Notes: a model not told the origin generated them from the letters alone. A stretch of DNA of 64,000 nucleotides from Utricularia gibba (GCA_002189035.1 CM007990.1:62001-126000); one strand, 5' to 3'. Numbered from the stretch's first letter, positions 34,087 to 49,400 are shown. Translations and numbers: made by a program.

Positions 34087-34915
34087 CTTCAAGGCGACGG
34101 CGGGAGTACGCAAATCTGAGGTTCGGGCGATGCTTCTGGGCGGATCTCCAACAAAATAGTAGTAGCCAGTCGGGAAGGATGCAGTTAGTGGGCCGTGGTG
34201 GTGCTGCTGTGAAGGCCCAATAATCCGGTTAGGCCCATGTCACGTGAACCAAGTAAGTACTTGGAGGCCCATGTCACGTGAACCAAGTAAGTACTTGGAG
34301 GCCCATTCATTGCCGTGACTTAGGCGAGTCGGGTGGCGTTTACTAAAATAGTAAGCGCCCTGCGCCTCATGCCTCTTTTTCCTCACTGTCAAAGTGCCAA
34401 TGCACACTATATTCGCTTTAGCCAGGCGCACTCGAAAATATGTACCTAAAACCAACTCCCTTTTGCCTTATTCTTTACCCCCAGAGTTTGTGTTGATTCC
34501 ATTTATGACGACTCCAGCCCAGCCATAGCCATAGTCATTTATATGCTTCTAAACGCGGGTTAAAAATATAATAACGTGGTCAACATGTCATGTCAAAGGT
34601 TGAAGATGATGGTTTAAAAAATGTTGAAAGGCAGCTGTCTAAGGCAATTACATTTAAGTACAATTAATGGCCTAATGATACCCACTATTCCATCTTCTCA
34701 ATTCCACAATATCGATACGTACGTGTGTTGTGTGCATGCGGCACGGCACGGCAGCAGCGCCATCTCATAGGTCAAGCCCCCCCTCCTCCTTCCTCTTCAC
34801 TCGGGCTTGTGGGTTGTTACACACGCTGCACGCAACGCACATATCTTCTACGCAGAGGCGATTCTTTGAGTTACCCGAAAGCTAAATACAGGCAGACCAT
34901 AAATGGGAAAGATGG
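34087..34915. promoter_or_regulatory. Divergent EMC1/GT47 intergenic region
   Basis: No coding region is supported in 829 bp. The EMC1 side carries three GGCCCA elements and the duplicated 34-bp module. The GT47 side has no motif I would call. Confidence 0.5.
34231..34298. repeat. 34-bp tandem duplication with site II and G-box motifs upstream of EMC1
   Basis: Two perfect 34-bp copies (34231-34264 and 34265-34298) are followed by a short third start (AGGCCCAT at 34299). Each copy contains GGCCCA, a CACGTG G-box (34241-34246 and 34275-34280) and AAGTACTT. The block lies 145-212 bp upstream of the EMC1 ATG. Confidence 0.9.
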
Positions 34916-36612
34916 ATGGAACATAAAGCTATGCACGCTTCCAGGGATTCTGAGATGGAGAACGTGATCAACAAAGGAGTCTTTTCCAGTTCCAAAACGG
35001 TGAAGCTCTTGCTGCCGATGCTGCTTCTCTCAGTTCTGCTGCTCTCCAGATCATCATCTCGATGGATTCCCCTGGCGTCTCCCGGCACAAGGGCCACGCC
35101 TGAAGATGGGGCCGGGACAGACCCCCACCCGCTCCCTGCTTACAACGCCAGCCGCCCCTCTGCCGTTGAACTGGTGGTAAGAAAAAAGCACACTCTTTTC
35201 TGATACATGAAGAGACTGTCAGCATGTATCTGGTAATGAAATTACTTTACAACATTCCTCGCTTTTATTGCAGGAATCAACTACTCCAAGATTTCACCCT
35301 TTACATGTCGTTGAGGCCACCCTGCAGCATGCTCGTGCTTCCATAAAAAAGACCCAAAAGAACAACACGATCAAGGATCCCGACTACGAGCCCAAAGGCC
35401 CCATGTACCGGAATCCCTCTGCTTTCCACAGGTAGTTGAATTACCGTACGTATAGTATGATCGTCCTTGAAGTGCAATCTTTTAAGTTTCATTTGCTTGT
35501 GAACTATGGATTAGGAGTTATGTGGAGATGGAGAGGCACTTCAAGGTATTTGTATACGACGAAGGGGAGCATCCGATATTCCACGACGGCCCCTGCGGAG
35601 ACATATACTCCATAGAAGGGAACTTCATCAACAGACTGGAAACTTCTGGATTCCGAACGACGAAGCCGGAGAAGGCCAGTGTTTTCTTTCTTCCATTCAG
35701 CGTCACACAGATCGTGCACTTCATCTTCGACTCGAATTCGTCGGATTATTGGGGCCCTATGAAGCAAACGGTGAAGGATTACGTTGACACTGTCGCTCGG
35801 AAGTACCCCTACTGGAACCGGAGCCTGGGATCGGATCATTTCATGCTCTCCTGCCACGACTGGGTATGTATGTATGCCTGCCTTTTCCAATCTCCAATTT
35901 TGGATGGATTGGTGTGGATGACGATGATAAATTGGTTGAAACAGGGGCCGGAGCTTTCAAAATCATTACCGGAGCTGTTCAACAATTCGATCCGTGCATT
36001 GTGCAATGCCAACACAACGGAAGGATTTTCTCCATCGAAAGACGTTTCGATTCCGGAGATTAACCTCCCGGAGGCAGGGTGTTGGATTCAACCGGCGGAC
36101 CACCGCCGTCGAAAAGGTCGATTCTAGCCTTCTTCGCCGGCGGCGTACATGGACCAATCAGGCCGATTCTTCTAGAGAATTGGGAGAACAAGGATCAAGA
36201 GATTCAGGTTTACAAGTACCTCCCCAAAAACCTCTCTTACGCAGAAATGCTTAGGAAGAGCAAGTACTGCATTTGCCCTAGCGGTTACGAAGTGGCGAGC
36301 CCACGAATCGCGGAGGCGCTATACAGCGGCTGCGTTCCGGTGCTGATCAGCGATCACTACGTCCCCCCGTTCAACGACGTTCTAAACTGGAAGTCGTTTT
36401 CCGTGGAGGTTCCGGTGAGGGACATCCCAAACTTGAAGAAGATCCTGATGAATATCTCGCCGAGGCAGTACATCAAAATGCAGCGGCGGGGATCGGCGGT
36501 GCGACGCCACTTCGTAGTGAACTCGACCCCAAAGAGGTATGACGTTTTCCATATGATCCTGCACTCCATTTGGTTGCGGCGGCTGAATCTCCCTCCGGGA
36601 TTAAAACGATGA
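34916..36612 (+). CDS. GT47 exostosin-family glycosyltransferase, one frame break
   Basis: Four exons (34916-35176, 35274-35431, 35515-35863, 35945-36612) give 478 aa once one lost base is allowed. A short cytosolic tail and a signal anchor (VKLLLPMLLLSVLLL, about 24-40) make it a type II Golgi protein. The exostosin domain begins at RHFKVFVYDEGEHPIFHDGP and includes FFLPFSVTQIV, FFAGGVHGPIRP, YCICPSGYEVASPRIAEALY and GCVPVLISDHYVPPFNDVL. GT47 members of this type act in cell-wall polysaccharide synthesis; the substrate cannot be read from sequence. The break is in the last exon at about 36077-36079 (G3), between INLPEAG and VLDSTGGPPPSKRS. Adding one base makes the exon a whole number of codons. 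Confidence 0.9.
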
Positions 36613-36964
36613 ATGGGCCGCGGCCCATCTCATCAGAAGCCCATATTTGAAAGATTTTTTTGGAAAACCAAATGGAGGGACACGTGTCAAGTTAAGCCTC
36701 GGCATTAATTACGTGTTTACAAGCTCACATGCCACATGTCGCAGCTCAGGCCTACTAATTGAATTTCTTAAACAATCTATTCCATTATTGACCCAATGAA
36801 GTCACAATAATGGGGGGATAGGCGCAACGTACACCTAAGGAGAAATCTGGAAAACCCAAAAGGAACAGTGGAAGTGAGCAGACTAACGATAATCCATGGA
36901 AAGTAACGTAAATTAAGAAGAAGAAGAAGAAGCGGTTTATGAACAGTAAAAAAAGAAAATTGTT
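36613..36964. other. Convergent 3' ends of GT47 and HD-Zip
   Basis: No coding region is seen in 352 bp; a GAAGAA repeat lies at about 36918-36932. Confidence 0.5.
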
Positions 36965-38218
36965 CTAGAGGAGAGCAGGCCAATTGTATGGAGTCATCAT
37001 CGCCGGGTTCGAGTAGTCATCCACATGCATCAAGTAGTTGCTGCTGTTGTTGTTGGTGCCGTTGCATTCCGAGATTTGGTGAACATTGCTGCCGTTGTTG
37101 GTAACCGGCGGTGCATCGGAGCTCAGAATCGACGTGCTCTCCACGGTCTCTTCGCCGGAAACACCCGGGGAAATCTGCTTCTTCCCTGTCTGATCCTTCA
37201 GCAGCGCTCTAAGCGCCATGACCTAACAGTTATGCACACACGTGCTCATTCTTTTATTCAACTCTAAACACCATGATCCATCAAACTAACATATGCACGT
37301 TTCATACCTCTTGCTGAAGCTTCTGTTTCTCTCTAGTAACAGCATCCAGCTCCTGCTTAAGCGCATCGTACAGGTTTTCGAGTTGTTTCGCCTTCCACCG
37401 GGCTCGTCGATTCTGGAACCAGACGGCGATCTGCCTCGGCTGCATCCCCAGCTCTTTAGCCAGCTTCATTTTCCTGTCGGGGTCGAGTTTGATCTCTTCT
37501 TGAAAGCTGTTTTCAAGGGACTCCAACTGCTCAGTGCTGAGGCGCTTCTTCTTCAAGTCCTGGCCATAAATGTTCATGCAACCGTTGCCTTTTCCAGTTA
37601 AACTTGGAAGCATCTGCGTTGCCGAGAGAGATGGCTGCTTCATCTCTAACCCTGACAATGAACAACAGCAACAACAAGTCGTGCGTGCTGCATTGAGCTA
37701 TCTTCTAACACCCCTTCTTCGACTGAAACACATTGTTCACTAAATGGAGAGAGGTAAAAAGCTGATTCATTGGGAAATGGTTGCTGGTCTAGGTTATCTA
37801 TCGTTGCTTTCAGAGTTTTTATTGCATCTAGACAATCAGACAAACTAACTGAACAAAGAAGAAGTGTAAGAAGGAGAAGAAGGCAAGGGTTGTGTAATCA
37901 TTTCTGCCCTGATCTGACACCTTAATCAATACAAAAAAAGGAACAGCTTTTCATATCTTAACATGTGCTGCTTCTCATCACAGACTCGACATTAACTTCC
38001 TCTTAATGAAAGAAAGAAACAAGCAAACCCTTCTCCATTTCATCCGCTGAGAAACCCTAGTTTCAAAAAGATTTGAAAAGAACAAGCAAAAACAACATTG
38101 TGTTACCAGGGAACTGATGATCATAGGTGTAATTGTAGAGGAAACTGAAGGAACTCTCTGGCCTCATCCCGAAACCCGGCAGCCTGTAGCCCTCATTGTT
38201 CCAATCCATGCTCGCCAT
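36965..38218 (-). CDS. HD-Zip class I transcription factor, LMI1/ATHB51-ATHB22 type
   Basis: Three exons (38218-38107, 37651-37308, 37222-36965) join in phase to 237 aa. The homeodomain (about 70-128) starts [20 protein letters not shown] and carries the helix 3 motif [17 protein letters not shown]. It runs directly into a leucine zipper ([20 protein letters not shown], about 127-165). The short N-terminus MDWNN and the tail [15 protein letters not shown] match LMI1/ATHB51 and ATHB22. These nuclear factors bind AATNATT as dimers and regulate meristem identity and leaf or margin growth. Exon 1 to exon 2 spans a 455-bp intron that holds an open minus-strand frame; I left it out because direct joining keeps phase and family length. 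Confidence 0.9.
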
Positions 38219-40154
38219 ATCTTCCACAGAAAGCACAGGGAAAAAAGAAGCTGAAGAAGACGCTGCTTGCTTTCTTGAGAAACTCACAATCTACAACACT
38301 ATCTACACCATTCACTATATATATAGGATGAGAAGACAAAGGACCACTAGAAAGAAGCTAGAGAGAGAGAAGGAGAGGTTAAATTTCGTCTTCCCTTTTG
38401 ATGAAAATGATAAAAGAGTGAATGAATCCAATGATCCCATTTTACCTCCCAACTTTGGATGCAAGCAATAAATGGAGGGACCTGTGTGTTGCAGTGTGCG
38501 CTTAGAGAATTAGAGACATATAATAATAATAACCATAACTATAAAACTGGACATGGAAGATTGAAGCTTGTGTTGGTTGGGAAAGAGTTGAAATAGCAAG
38601 CAAAAGTCGCAATCCGGTCCCCCTTTTCCTCTCTGACAATGTGCCTCACGCCTCCCTCTCCTATATTCAATTCCTGTACCTGGGTTTCAATTTTTTTCTT
38701 TTCGTTCATAAACCCTCTTTTTATCCATTCATCACCCCACTTCACCAATTTCCCGCTGCAAGAACGGAACCCAAGGATACTCGGATATGAGAAAAGGGTG
38801 AAATTTGATATGACTTGTTAATAGTTGTGTTAATCTAGACCTTCTCAAGATGATTCCGCAGATGAAATAGTGTGAGCTCTCGGGTGTGAAGCATGAAAGT
38901 TACAAGAAATTGAGAGTCTGGGAGTTTGCTTGTTTTCTTTTCTTGTTTTAATGTGGAGCAGTTCAAAATGAGTGGTTTGCACCAGAAATCTCAGTGAACG
39001 ACCCATTTCCACTGGTGCTCCATTTAAAGCAACCTGCAATCACACGGACTCCGGAGAGCGTCACTGTGATCTCCTCCCATCAGGTCATCCATATCCATGG
39101 ATATATATATAGTTTGGCAACAAACAGTAGGTAATTCCTCCGAGTTAAAAATGAGGAAACCAGCTCAGTTACATGCGAAGGTATCCATGTCTCACTGATG
39201 CGAAGATACAGGCAGTGTATGAAAGCTGAAACCCCTGTTTTTTTCACTCTTCAGACACCACTGCTTCATCGCACGTTGTAATATAAAAAAAAGAAAAACT
39301 AGAAACGGGAACGACAACACATGATAATCAGTTGCTGAAAACCATGTTTTTAAACCTCCAACTCCCTGCCCGGAAATTCAGCACAGTACACGCTTCGTAA
39401 CAGTGATGCAAAATAATTAAATTATCTGGTTTTACTGGTGAAGGACGGTGGCTATAAATGGCACAGCCCGTTCATCAAATAGCTACCTAGCCGCGTGTTT
39501 GGAAAGTGAGGTCATAAATTTGAGGTCGGCCAACATGCTATTACTCTCCTATCTTCTTCTCCATTTTTCTTTCTTTGCCTTTCTATTTTCATAGTGACAC
39601 CATATCACCACACAGTATCTTTTTTCGCGTATATCGTTTATAAAGCTTGGTGTACGTGTTAATGCAATGCAGTGCTGCTACTGCATGCTTGCTTGCTTCT
39701 GGAACGTAGCACCCTCTTGAGATGAGCCCAGGGCATCAGTCGTCAAGGAGGAGAGAATTATTACTGGCCAGGAGAATCCGCCTGTGACCAAAATTGGATG
39801 AGTCCATAAATATGTTCATAAATAAGAGACGCGCACAAGGCCAATTTCGAAGTCTGCGCATTCCAATGCACGTCCAATAAACCGAATCATCTGAAAAAAA
39901 AAAAAAGCACTTCGAGAGATGCAGAAAGGCCTCGAAATGAGCTCATGGTGCAACTCTCTGTCGTAGTTCATGAGTTGGGACTCATCCAAGAAGCATTCTT
40001 TCGTTATGCGTACCAAAAAGAGTGAATAGACTAGAAGCTGTGCTGAGATGAATATATTTCGTCTTTATTTTAATCCAAAGACGCATCAAAAGTCAGGCGG
40101 CATCCAGTTTTGGGACTTTGGGTGCTGCAAGCTTGTGAACGAAACTAAGAGAAC
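38219..40154. other. Intergenic: HD-Zip promoter and pyruvate kinase 3' flank
   Basis: No supported gene in 1.9 kb. There is a 14-bp palindrome ATATCCATGGATAT at 39091-39104. No plant microRNA precursor known to me by sequence was recognised. Confidence 0.5.
38315..38326 (-). promoter_or_regulatory. Putative TATA box of the HD-Zip gene
   Basis: CTATATATATAG, a perfect palindrome, lies 97-108 bp upstream of the HD-Zip ATG and would give a leader of about 70 nt. Confidence 0.5.
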
Positions 40155-43100
40155 TCAGTCTTCGAGCTCGATGATCTTTACTACAGAAGCATCTCCCACT
40201 TTCTGGCAGACAACCACACGGTCATGGGACTTGATCACACCCGCAGCCTTTCCGTGGTCGAGTGCCACCTTGAGAACTGATTCGTTGGTTGCATTCGTCG
40301 ACTCCGCCTGCGGCCCACAACCCCGGTAATAGAAAGTTCGAATAACATTGAATGAATGCAGTAAGAACAAACATCTTACAGGATGCCGAGGATCAGCAAG
40401 TAGTGGGAAAAGGCCTCTAATTATGAGCGACTGCCTTGCCTGGAATCAAGAAACACACATGATGATTCAGTAATTCACTCACAATGATCAACACAAAGGG
40501 GGGAAAAAGAGCACCTCAAAGGCACCAGTGAAGCTCCATTTCAGCTGATTCGACTTGAGACGGGGGATGACAACGGATATAACAGGCATCGTTGGCCTGT
40601 ACTTTGCAATCAATCTGGATTTGAAGGAAATGGTTTATGGACATGAAGCACTAAAACAGTAGGAAATTTTTATGTGCGTAACATTTTACTCCAAGCTACC
40701 TAGCAGCCCTTCCGGATGAGGTAAAACATATTATAACAGAAGCTTTTACTTTGATGGCAGCACGGACCTACCAAGAAGTTAGTACATTAGTCATAAACAA
40801 GATGGATACGCAAAGACAGAATGGAGTGTACTTTTTTTTTTTCTTCCTGCTATCATTTTGAAAGGAAACTTACTGCAGAAGATGCGATGGCCTCCAAGTG
40901 AATCATGGGTTCACCAACAAATTTTACAGTCTTCCTGAAGAATTCATCTTGATCGAAAACCTTTTCAGACTATAAAAAACCCGTGTCAGTAAATAAATTG
41001 TGAAGACATAATATGAAAGAACAATGAAAAATTGAAAATTGAAGCATTAGAGCTGTTTTGTACTTCAGCACAAATTTTTCCAACGGTAGCAATAGTTTCT
41101 ATAGGGTATAATCCTCGCAGTGTTTCGGCTCCAAGGAGAATCGCATCACATCCTGAAACATAACAGTTGAATGTAGACAGTCCATAGACAGTATGTAGAA
41201 CAGTAATTCATATGTTCACTCCCCCTCTGTTCCACCAATAATTCAGTTGCAGTAAAGAAAAAAACATGGCATGTTCAAAGTTGACTTTAAAATCCAGGCC
41301 ACTAATCTAGTTGTCCTGTCCTACCATGAATCCTTTTTTTTATCAAAAAATTCACGATGCTAAATTTACCATCCAAAACAGCATTGGCAACATCAGTAGC
41401 CTCTGCACGTGTAGGCCTGAGATTTTCGGTCATGCTATCAACAACACGAGTTACCACTGCTGGCTTTCCAGCCATGTTACATTTGTAGACGGCAGATTTC
41501 TGGAAATAAAAAACCTGCAAGAACAGAATAAGCATATCTAGTAACTGCTCTAAATAGAAAAGTAAAACTACATGACAATGTAAAAAATCAAGTGACAAAT
41601 CATAGAAGTTTTTCTATGCTCCACTTTACAAGGGAGAAAAAGACAAAAAAATGGCAGTGGTGTAGCTTAAGTAACCTTCTCAGGAGGGAGATCAATCCCA
41701 AGGTTTCCACGAGATAAGATGATGCCGTTTGCCTCTTTAAGGATCTCATCGAAATGTTCTAGACCCTGAAGGCATGGGAGAATCAATCAAAAACGACTCA
41801 GTCATTCATCCACACAAGATATAATCATCTAAAGCGATAATAACAAAGGTTTCAAGTTCACCTCAACAGTTTCTATCTTAGCAAATATTTGAGTCTGGCT
41901 TAGATCACCATAGTTGGACAGAAACTTTCGAGCCTAGGAAGCATCAAGTATCTTAGGGAGTAGAATAGTAATAAAACCAAATTGAAGAAGCATATAAAAT
42001 AGTAACATGTTTTTGTAGCTTACCTCACGAACATCCTCTGCACGGCGTGTATAAGATAATGACAAGAAGTCTATCTTGTTCTTAGCACCCCATGAGCTAA
42101 TAACCTGTGTAGACTGACGTCTTAGCAGAAGAACTGAACACCATTAAGAATGAAGTGGGCCACAAGAACCAAGAATCCACTATATCATCCTTTGACATTA
42201 AAAAAAAGGAAAATAAAATGAAAGGAAAAACACTGCAACCGAAAAACATAACTTCATACAAACAGTGAAATTAAAAAAAATCTCATTTTTTCAAACCTGT
42301 CATGTATAAATCGAACATCAAAATTTTCGAATTCTCACCTCCTTATCCTTCTCAGATAGAGTGGGCAAATCAATGCGAATTTGAGAAGCATGCAAGGTGA
42401 ACAAGGATCCAGACAATGTGGCTGAATTCTTGATCAAACATACTATATCATCACCATTTACTTCATTCACCTTGATGCAGAAACCGCAATTTCAATGAAT
42501 AAAAACAGTAAAGACCGGCCTCAGGGCCACAAATAAACGAAAAATCTGTGTCCAGGTTATCAACCTCGAGCCAAACTGAAGTAGTCTCGCTTCCTGTGAA
42601 CAGGTATTGGCCGACAAAAATAGTATCCCCCTGCTTCACAGCCTGCAGAATCAGAAGAGTAAGAGGTGTAGGATAGTTAGATTAACAGAATCATATGAAA
42701 AAATCACATTATAATAACTCATAGCTGAAAAAAATGCTGAAAAATGCAGAAGAAATATGAGTAATATGCAAGCAGCTCCACCTTAGCTAACCCCACAAAG
42801 TTGATTGGAAGTAGTTCGGATGACGCTTCCTGTCCTTGATCGGGTGTCAGAACGACTTTTTCATCTATCTTCAACGTTATTGCTTTTTCACTTTTATTGA
42901 TCACTTGTAACTCAGGTCCGACAGTATCCAGCATGATCTAACCAGAATTATATAGATAAAACAAGGCAAAAATAAACCAATCAAAAACTGAATTCCCGAA
43001 ACAGTTGCATATCAGCCTTAAATCCCTCAGTCAGCTTAACAAGTAAAACAAAGAAACACGTACGGCACAGAGTTTCCTAGAGCTCTTCACAGCAGCCCTC

Positions 43101-43430
43101 AAATTCTCTAGAGTCTCCTGATGATACTCGGCATCGCCCCACGAAAAATCAAATCTTGATACTGCCCACAACAACTAAACGATAAGTCGAATCTCTCATC
43201 AAACCAAGGCAGAATATTGACTCGATTACCAGACATCCCAGCTTTGAGACAAGCAGAAATAATCTCAACAGATCGAGAACGTGGACCCAACGTCCCAACA
43301 ATCTTCGTCAATGCAGGAAAAAAACCCTGCAATCCCAAATCATATCCATATAATCCAGATCTAACACCCCAAATTCCAAATACGGGAAACAGTCACTCAC
43401 CGATTTAGATGGTTCCAGAATGGAAGCCAT
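40155..43430 (-). CDS. Cytosolic pyruvate kinase
   Basis: Sixteen exons join without a break to 514 aa: 43430-43401, 43326-43230, 43161-43064, 42937-42782, 42642-42565, 42470-42339, 42104-42024, 41933-41862, 41765-41676, 41514-41370, 41152-41064, 40969-40874, 40767-40700, 40614-40515, 40439-40380 and 40307-40155. [15 protein letters not shown] at the start, SRFDFSWGD, the [10 protein letters not shown] and FAKIETVEG block, ILSRGNLG and the [16 protein letters not shown] motif mark pyruvate kinase. No transit peptide is present and the start [10 protein letters not shown] is that of a cytosolic form. The enzyme makes pyruvate and ATP from phosphoenolpyruvate and ADP. In this protein the usual signature MVARGDLG and M-E/S contexts differ slightly ([16 protein letters not shown]), as in one plant cytosolic subgroup. 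Enolase, the preceding step, is transcribed away from it 978 bp upstream. Confidence 0.95.
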
Positions 43431-44408
43431 CCGTATTGGCTCCTCGAGCAACAGATGATTCGAATGCATGTTTGGATGAAGCTTCTGGTCTGCAAAACTT
43501 GGAAAAGAAAATGGCAAGCAGGGAGAGGTTCGCTGATTGCTCCTTCCTTCAGCGTAGCGTGATCTTACAGTCAAGCACACCACAATCCACGGCCCACCAT
43601 TGCTTCATTACTGTGCAATATTTTATTCAAAAAATATATATTCGACGTTTTTCTGTCGACAAGCTCAGAAGAAAACCACCATAGAAAAGAATTGGAGGAA
43701 TAATAAGCGGCATATCCCTCGCCAAAGGTACACAGAAAAGAAAAAAAGCCAGAACTCGGTTTTTGAGAGGACCACCGGAAGTTAAGTGACATATCTAACC
43801 TCTAAATCATGTCTTTATTGGTGTGTGAATGCACTCATAAATTAATAAAATAAAAGTTTTATTGCAAGGTTTGACTTTTCTTGTATAGCACAAAAGTGAT
43901 TGATCAGACAAAAAAAAGAAAAGAAAATGATCATTTTTTTCATGTTGTAATGCATTTTCGTGACAAAAACAATAAAACTATTAAAATACAAAGTTAAGAC
44001 AAGGCTTCGATCTCCTGCGGCTGCACGTTTGGGTGAGCGTGACATAGAATCCCATGGGCGGCCTACCCCTACCCTCCTCTGCATCAGTATTCAATCATGC
44101 CATGCCGTGTTCACCAGTGCCAAATGACATCACCGTGATTAATTTATATTGCATAAATCATCATTTTTTCCGGATAATAAAAATTCATTTCTTATTTCAA
44201 AATTTAAAAACTAATAATGAATATGCTGTTTTTAATCGATCATCTAATAACGGCGTGAAAATCAACGGCTGGCATTGCCCGGATTCTTCCACAAATAGGT
44301 GGGTGAGTTGCGGTCCCTTCGCCTATTTCTAGAACCTCGCTGAGGCCGCCGTTCTCAGTTTCAACCCTCCGCTCTACAGATCTCGTTTTCTCCCTTTCTC
44401 TGTGCGTA
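43431..44408. promoter_or_regulatory. Divergent pyruvate kinase/enolase intergenic region
   Basis: No coding region is supported. The centre (43800-44250) is AT-rich. Because the two genes are consecutive steps of glycolysis and point away from each other, the 978 bp may hold shared control elements; I see no decisive motif. Confidence 0.45.
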
Positions 44409-47176
<2,768 letters not shown>

Positions 47177-47669
47177 GAGGAAGACCAGTCACTATCTGGT
47201 TCCCTTCCTGCCCCGCGGATTAATAAAAAAAGGATGTGTCCAGACCGCCTTTGCGTATGCGTCTGAATAATTTATGTATGCCGCTGCTGTACTTCTCCAA
47301 GTTTTGCAATGCCCTTTCAACGCAGCTTTATCAACCATTCTAAGGTGTTCAAGTTTTATTTTGGGGGTGCAATCCTATTAATTTCCAAGGGAAACATCAT
47401 GCTCCTATATTTTCCCAAAAAAGAAAAAGGGCGTCAAAATAAGCCATTGAAAATCCAAGGATTCATCGAAGTACGACAAGGATAGGAACGAGGTGACATG
47501 ACAAAATCATCCGTGACGAATGAAGTCATCAAGGACAAGCTGCTAACAAGCAAAACTCTGGAAAAATGTAACGAAGTCCGAGCCCTCCCAACTCTGGATT
47601 GTCAGCTGAACTCATGGTGATAACCAGCAAAACTCTCCTACGGAGAATGAGCGAGGCAGCGAGGCGCCA
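47177..47669. other. Convergent 3' ends of enolase and HD2
   Basis: No coding region is seen; presumably the two 3' UTRs. Confidence 0.5.
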
Positions 47670-49400
47670 TTACCATTTACTTCCAGCAGAATGCTTAGCC
47701 TTGTTGTGAGATTCAAGGGCTTTATCAGAGTTAAAGTTCCTGTGCCACACCAAATCAGCGTCGATATTGTTTCCAATACTGAATTCAAGTTCATAATCAT
47801 GTTACAAACCTTTTGCAGCTATTGCAGGTGTGAGCGCCAGCAGATTTCTGTCCCACTTGATCCGGCTTTTCACCGGGTGCTTTTTTACCAGTTTGCTTTG
47901 CTGGATGAGGAGTGGCTACATGCACACCTGCTTTTTTGCTATCTGAAGGATACCACAAAGCTCGCCTGAGTTCTTAGTAGACGTAACACATTGAGAATGG
48001 ATGCCGTAGATGACTCTACACAGGCCAAAGAAAAAACATTACCAGTTTTCTGAGGAGTGACCAGCTTTGCCTTCTTACCCTGAACAGGGGTTTTTGAAGC
48101 TGGTTCTGCAGCTCGCTTCTTGCTAGGCACCACCTTCTTTGGTGTCTCTTCATCACTTTCACTGGAGTCCTCGTCATCATTCTAAAAGTAAATGAGAATT
48201 AGCAATCTCAAAGTTTTCTGTACGCTCAAAACAAAACAGGTTTTTCCATTTAAGGAATACCATCATGAGCAGAACCACGAACACTATGTTTCATGCAATA
48301 CCTCATCGTCATCATCGTCCTCTGACATTGAATCGCCATCACTAATCTCATCGCCCACCTTCGAGTTTCCACTTTTCTTGTCTTTGAGAGAATTCGCTTT
48401 TCCAGTTCCCAACGACTCCTGTGGCGTAGGTTTCAAAGCGGGTTTCCCTGAATGCAATTTATAATCTCAACTCAGCATGAATCATTTGAAAAGGCATTTA
48501 TGTAACAGACATACCATTATCAGCAACAACGTTTGGTTTATCATCCTCGGAGTCTGAGTCAGATTCATCTGAAAGGAATAAAAGAAATAAACTAACAAGG
48601 CATGAAGGTAAAGTAACAGGACATAAAATGTAGGAAAACACGAAGTGGTATAATACCAGTGTCTCCTTCAGGGAACTCGGTGATCACGGAAGGGAACAGG
48701 GTGAAGGAAAATAAAAAACCTCAACATGACAAGAATGTGAATGTACAGAAACTAAAGAATTTCACGGCGCAAAGGATATTCATCATCAAGTATGTTGTCA
48801 GCTATGTAACCATAAAAGTACACGCTTCCACTCTTCCAGTTGTGAGAGATCTCGAAATCCCTGTCAAATACTAAGTCAAACTGTTGCTGCGGCAGTTTAT
48901 CTGCGAACAGGGTTCCTAGGCCTAATTTCGATCCGTCAACATTAACAGACAGGTAGACCGATTCACCACTTTTCTCCTTCTTCACCTCACCAAGACACGC
49001 CTGAATATAAATAGCATAACAAGCTCTATTATATAACAAGCACTAATTTTAAACAACGTTACTTCATAAATAGTGATTTTTTTAACCTGGGAAAGATGCA
49101 AAACCCTTCCAAAACCTGGCGTCACCTTGAGAGGCTCTCCACTTTTCACCTCAACACCTGAAACAAAGAAAAAAAATGCTTAGAATGAATACATACCACA
49201 AGGCTGCCGCGCTCAGGAATTTATTCGAAATCAAGCAACACCGATAATGTGAAGAAAACACAAATGCTGATTAATGCAGGCGACTTGCAGATGAAGCTTA
49301 AAAATCGTATAAATCAGAAAACGCAATGAAAGACGATTCATGGCTACAGGATAAAACAAACAAAACAAAAAAGAGAGAGAAGCGAACCCCAGAACTCCAT
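47670..49400 (-). CDS. HD2-type (plant-specific) histone deacetylase
   Basis: Nine exons join in phase to 261 aa: 49400-49388, 49157-49087, 49000-48780, 48679-48657, 48568-48515, 48447-48302, 48181-48043, 47942-47810 and 47739-47670. The N-terminus MEFWGVEVKSGEPLKVTPG, then the FDRDFEISHNWKSGSVYFYGY block, are diagnostic of HD2 (HDT1-4). A strongly acidic middle (DESDSDSEDD, SEDDDDDE, NDDEDSSESDEE) and a Lys-rich part follow. The end is a C2H2 finger (CNSCKRNFNSDKALESHNKAKH, spacing C-x2-C-x12-H-x4-H). HD2 proteins are nucleolar, nucleoplasmin-like repressors linked to histone deacetylation and rRNA gene silencing. The third intron appears to be of the minor AT-AC class; only that junction joins exon 3 and exon 4 in frame. 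Confidence 0.92.
48680..48779 (-). other. Probable U12-type AT-AC intron in the HD2 gene
   Basis: Between exons 3 and 4 of the HD2 gene the minus strand has no usable GT donor that keeps the frame. It does have ATATCCTTT at 48779-48771, the exact 5' splice consensus of U12 AT-AC introns. The 100-nt intron ends in AC at 48681-48680, and TTCCTTCAC, close to the U12 branch consensus TTCCTTRAC, lies about 22 nt before the end. Joining gives DDDEFPEGDTDESDS, a natural acidic HD2 sequence. Confidence 0.75.

Noticed and set aside
37652-38106. Open minus-strand frame inside the first HD-Zip intron
   Set aside because: Joining exon 1 directly to the exon at 37651 keeps phase and gives the family length; the frame has no HD-Zip similarity.
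39091-39104. 14-bp palindrome ATATCCATGGATAT as a regulatory site
   Set aside because: A palindrome of this size in AT-rich DNA is not informative by itself and has no partner motif.
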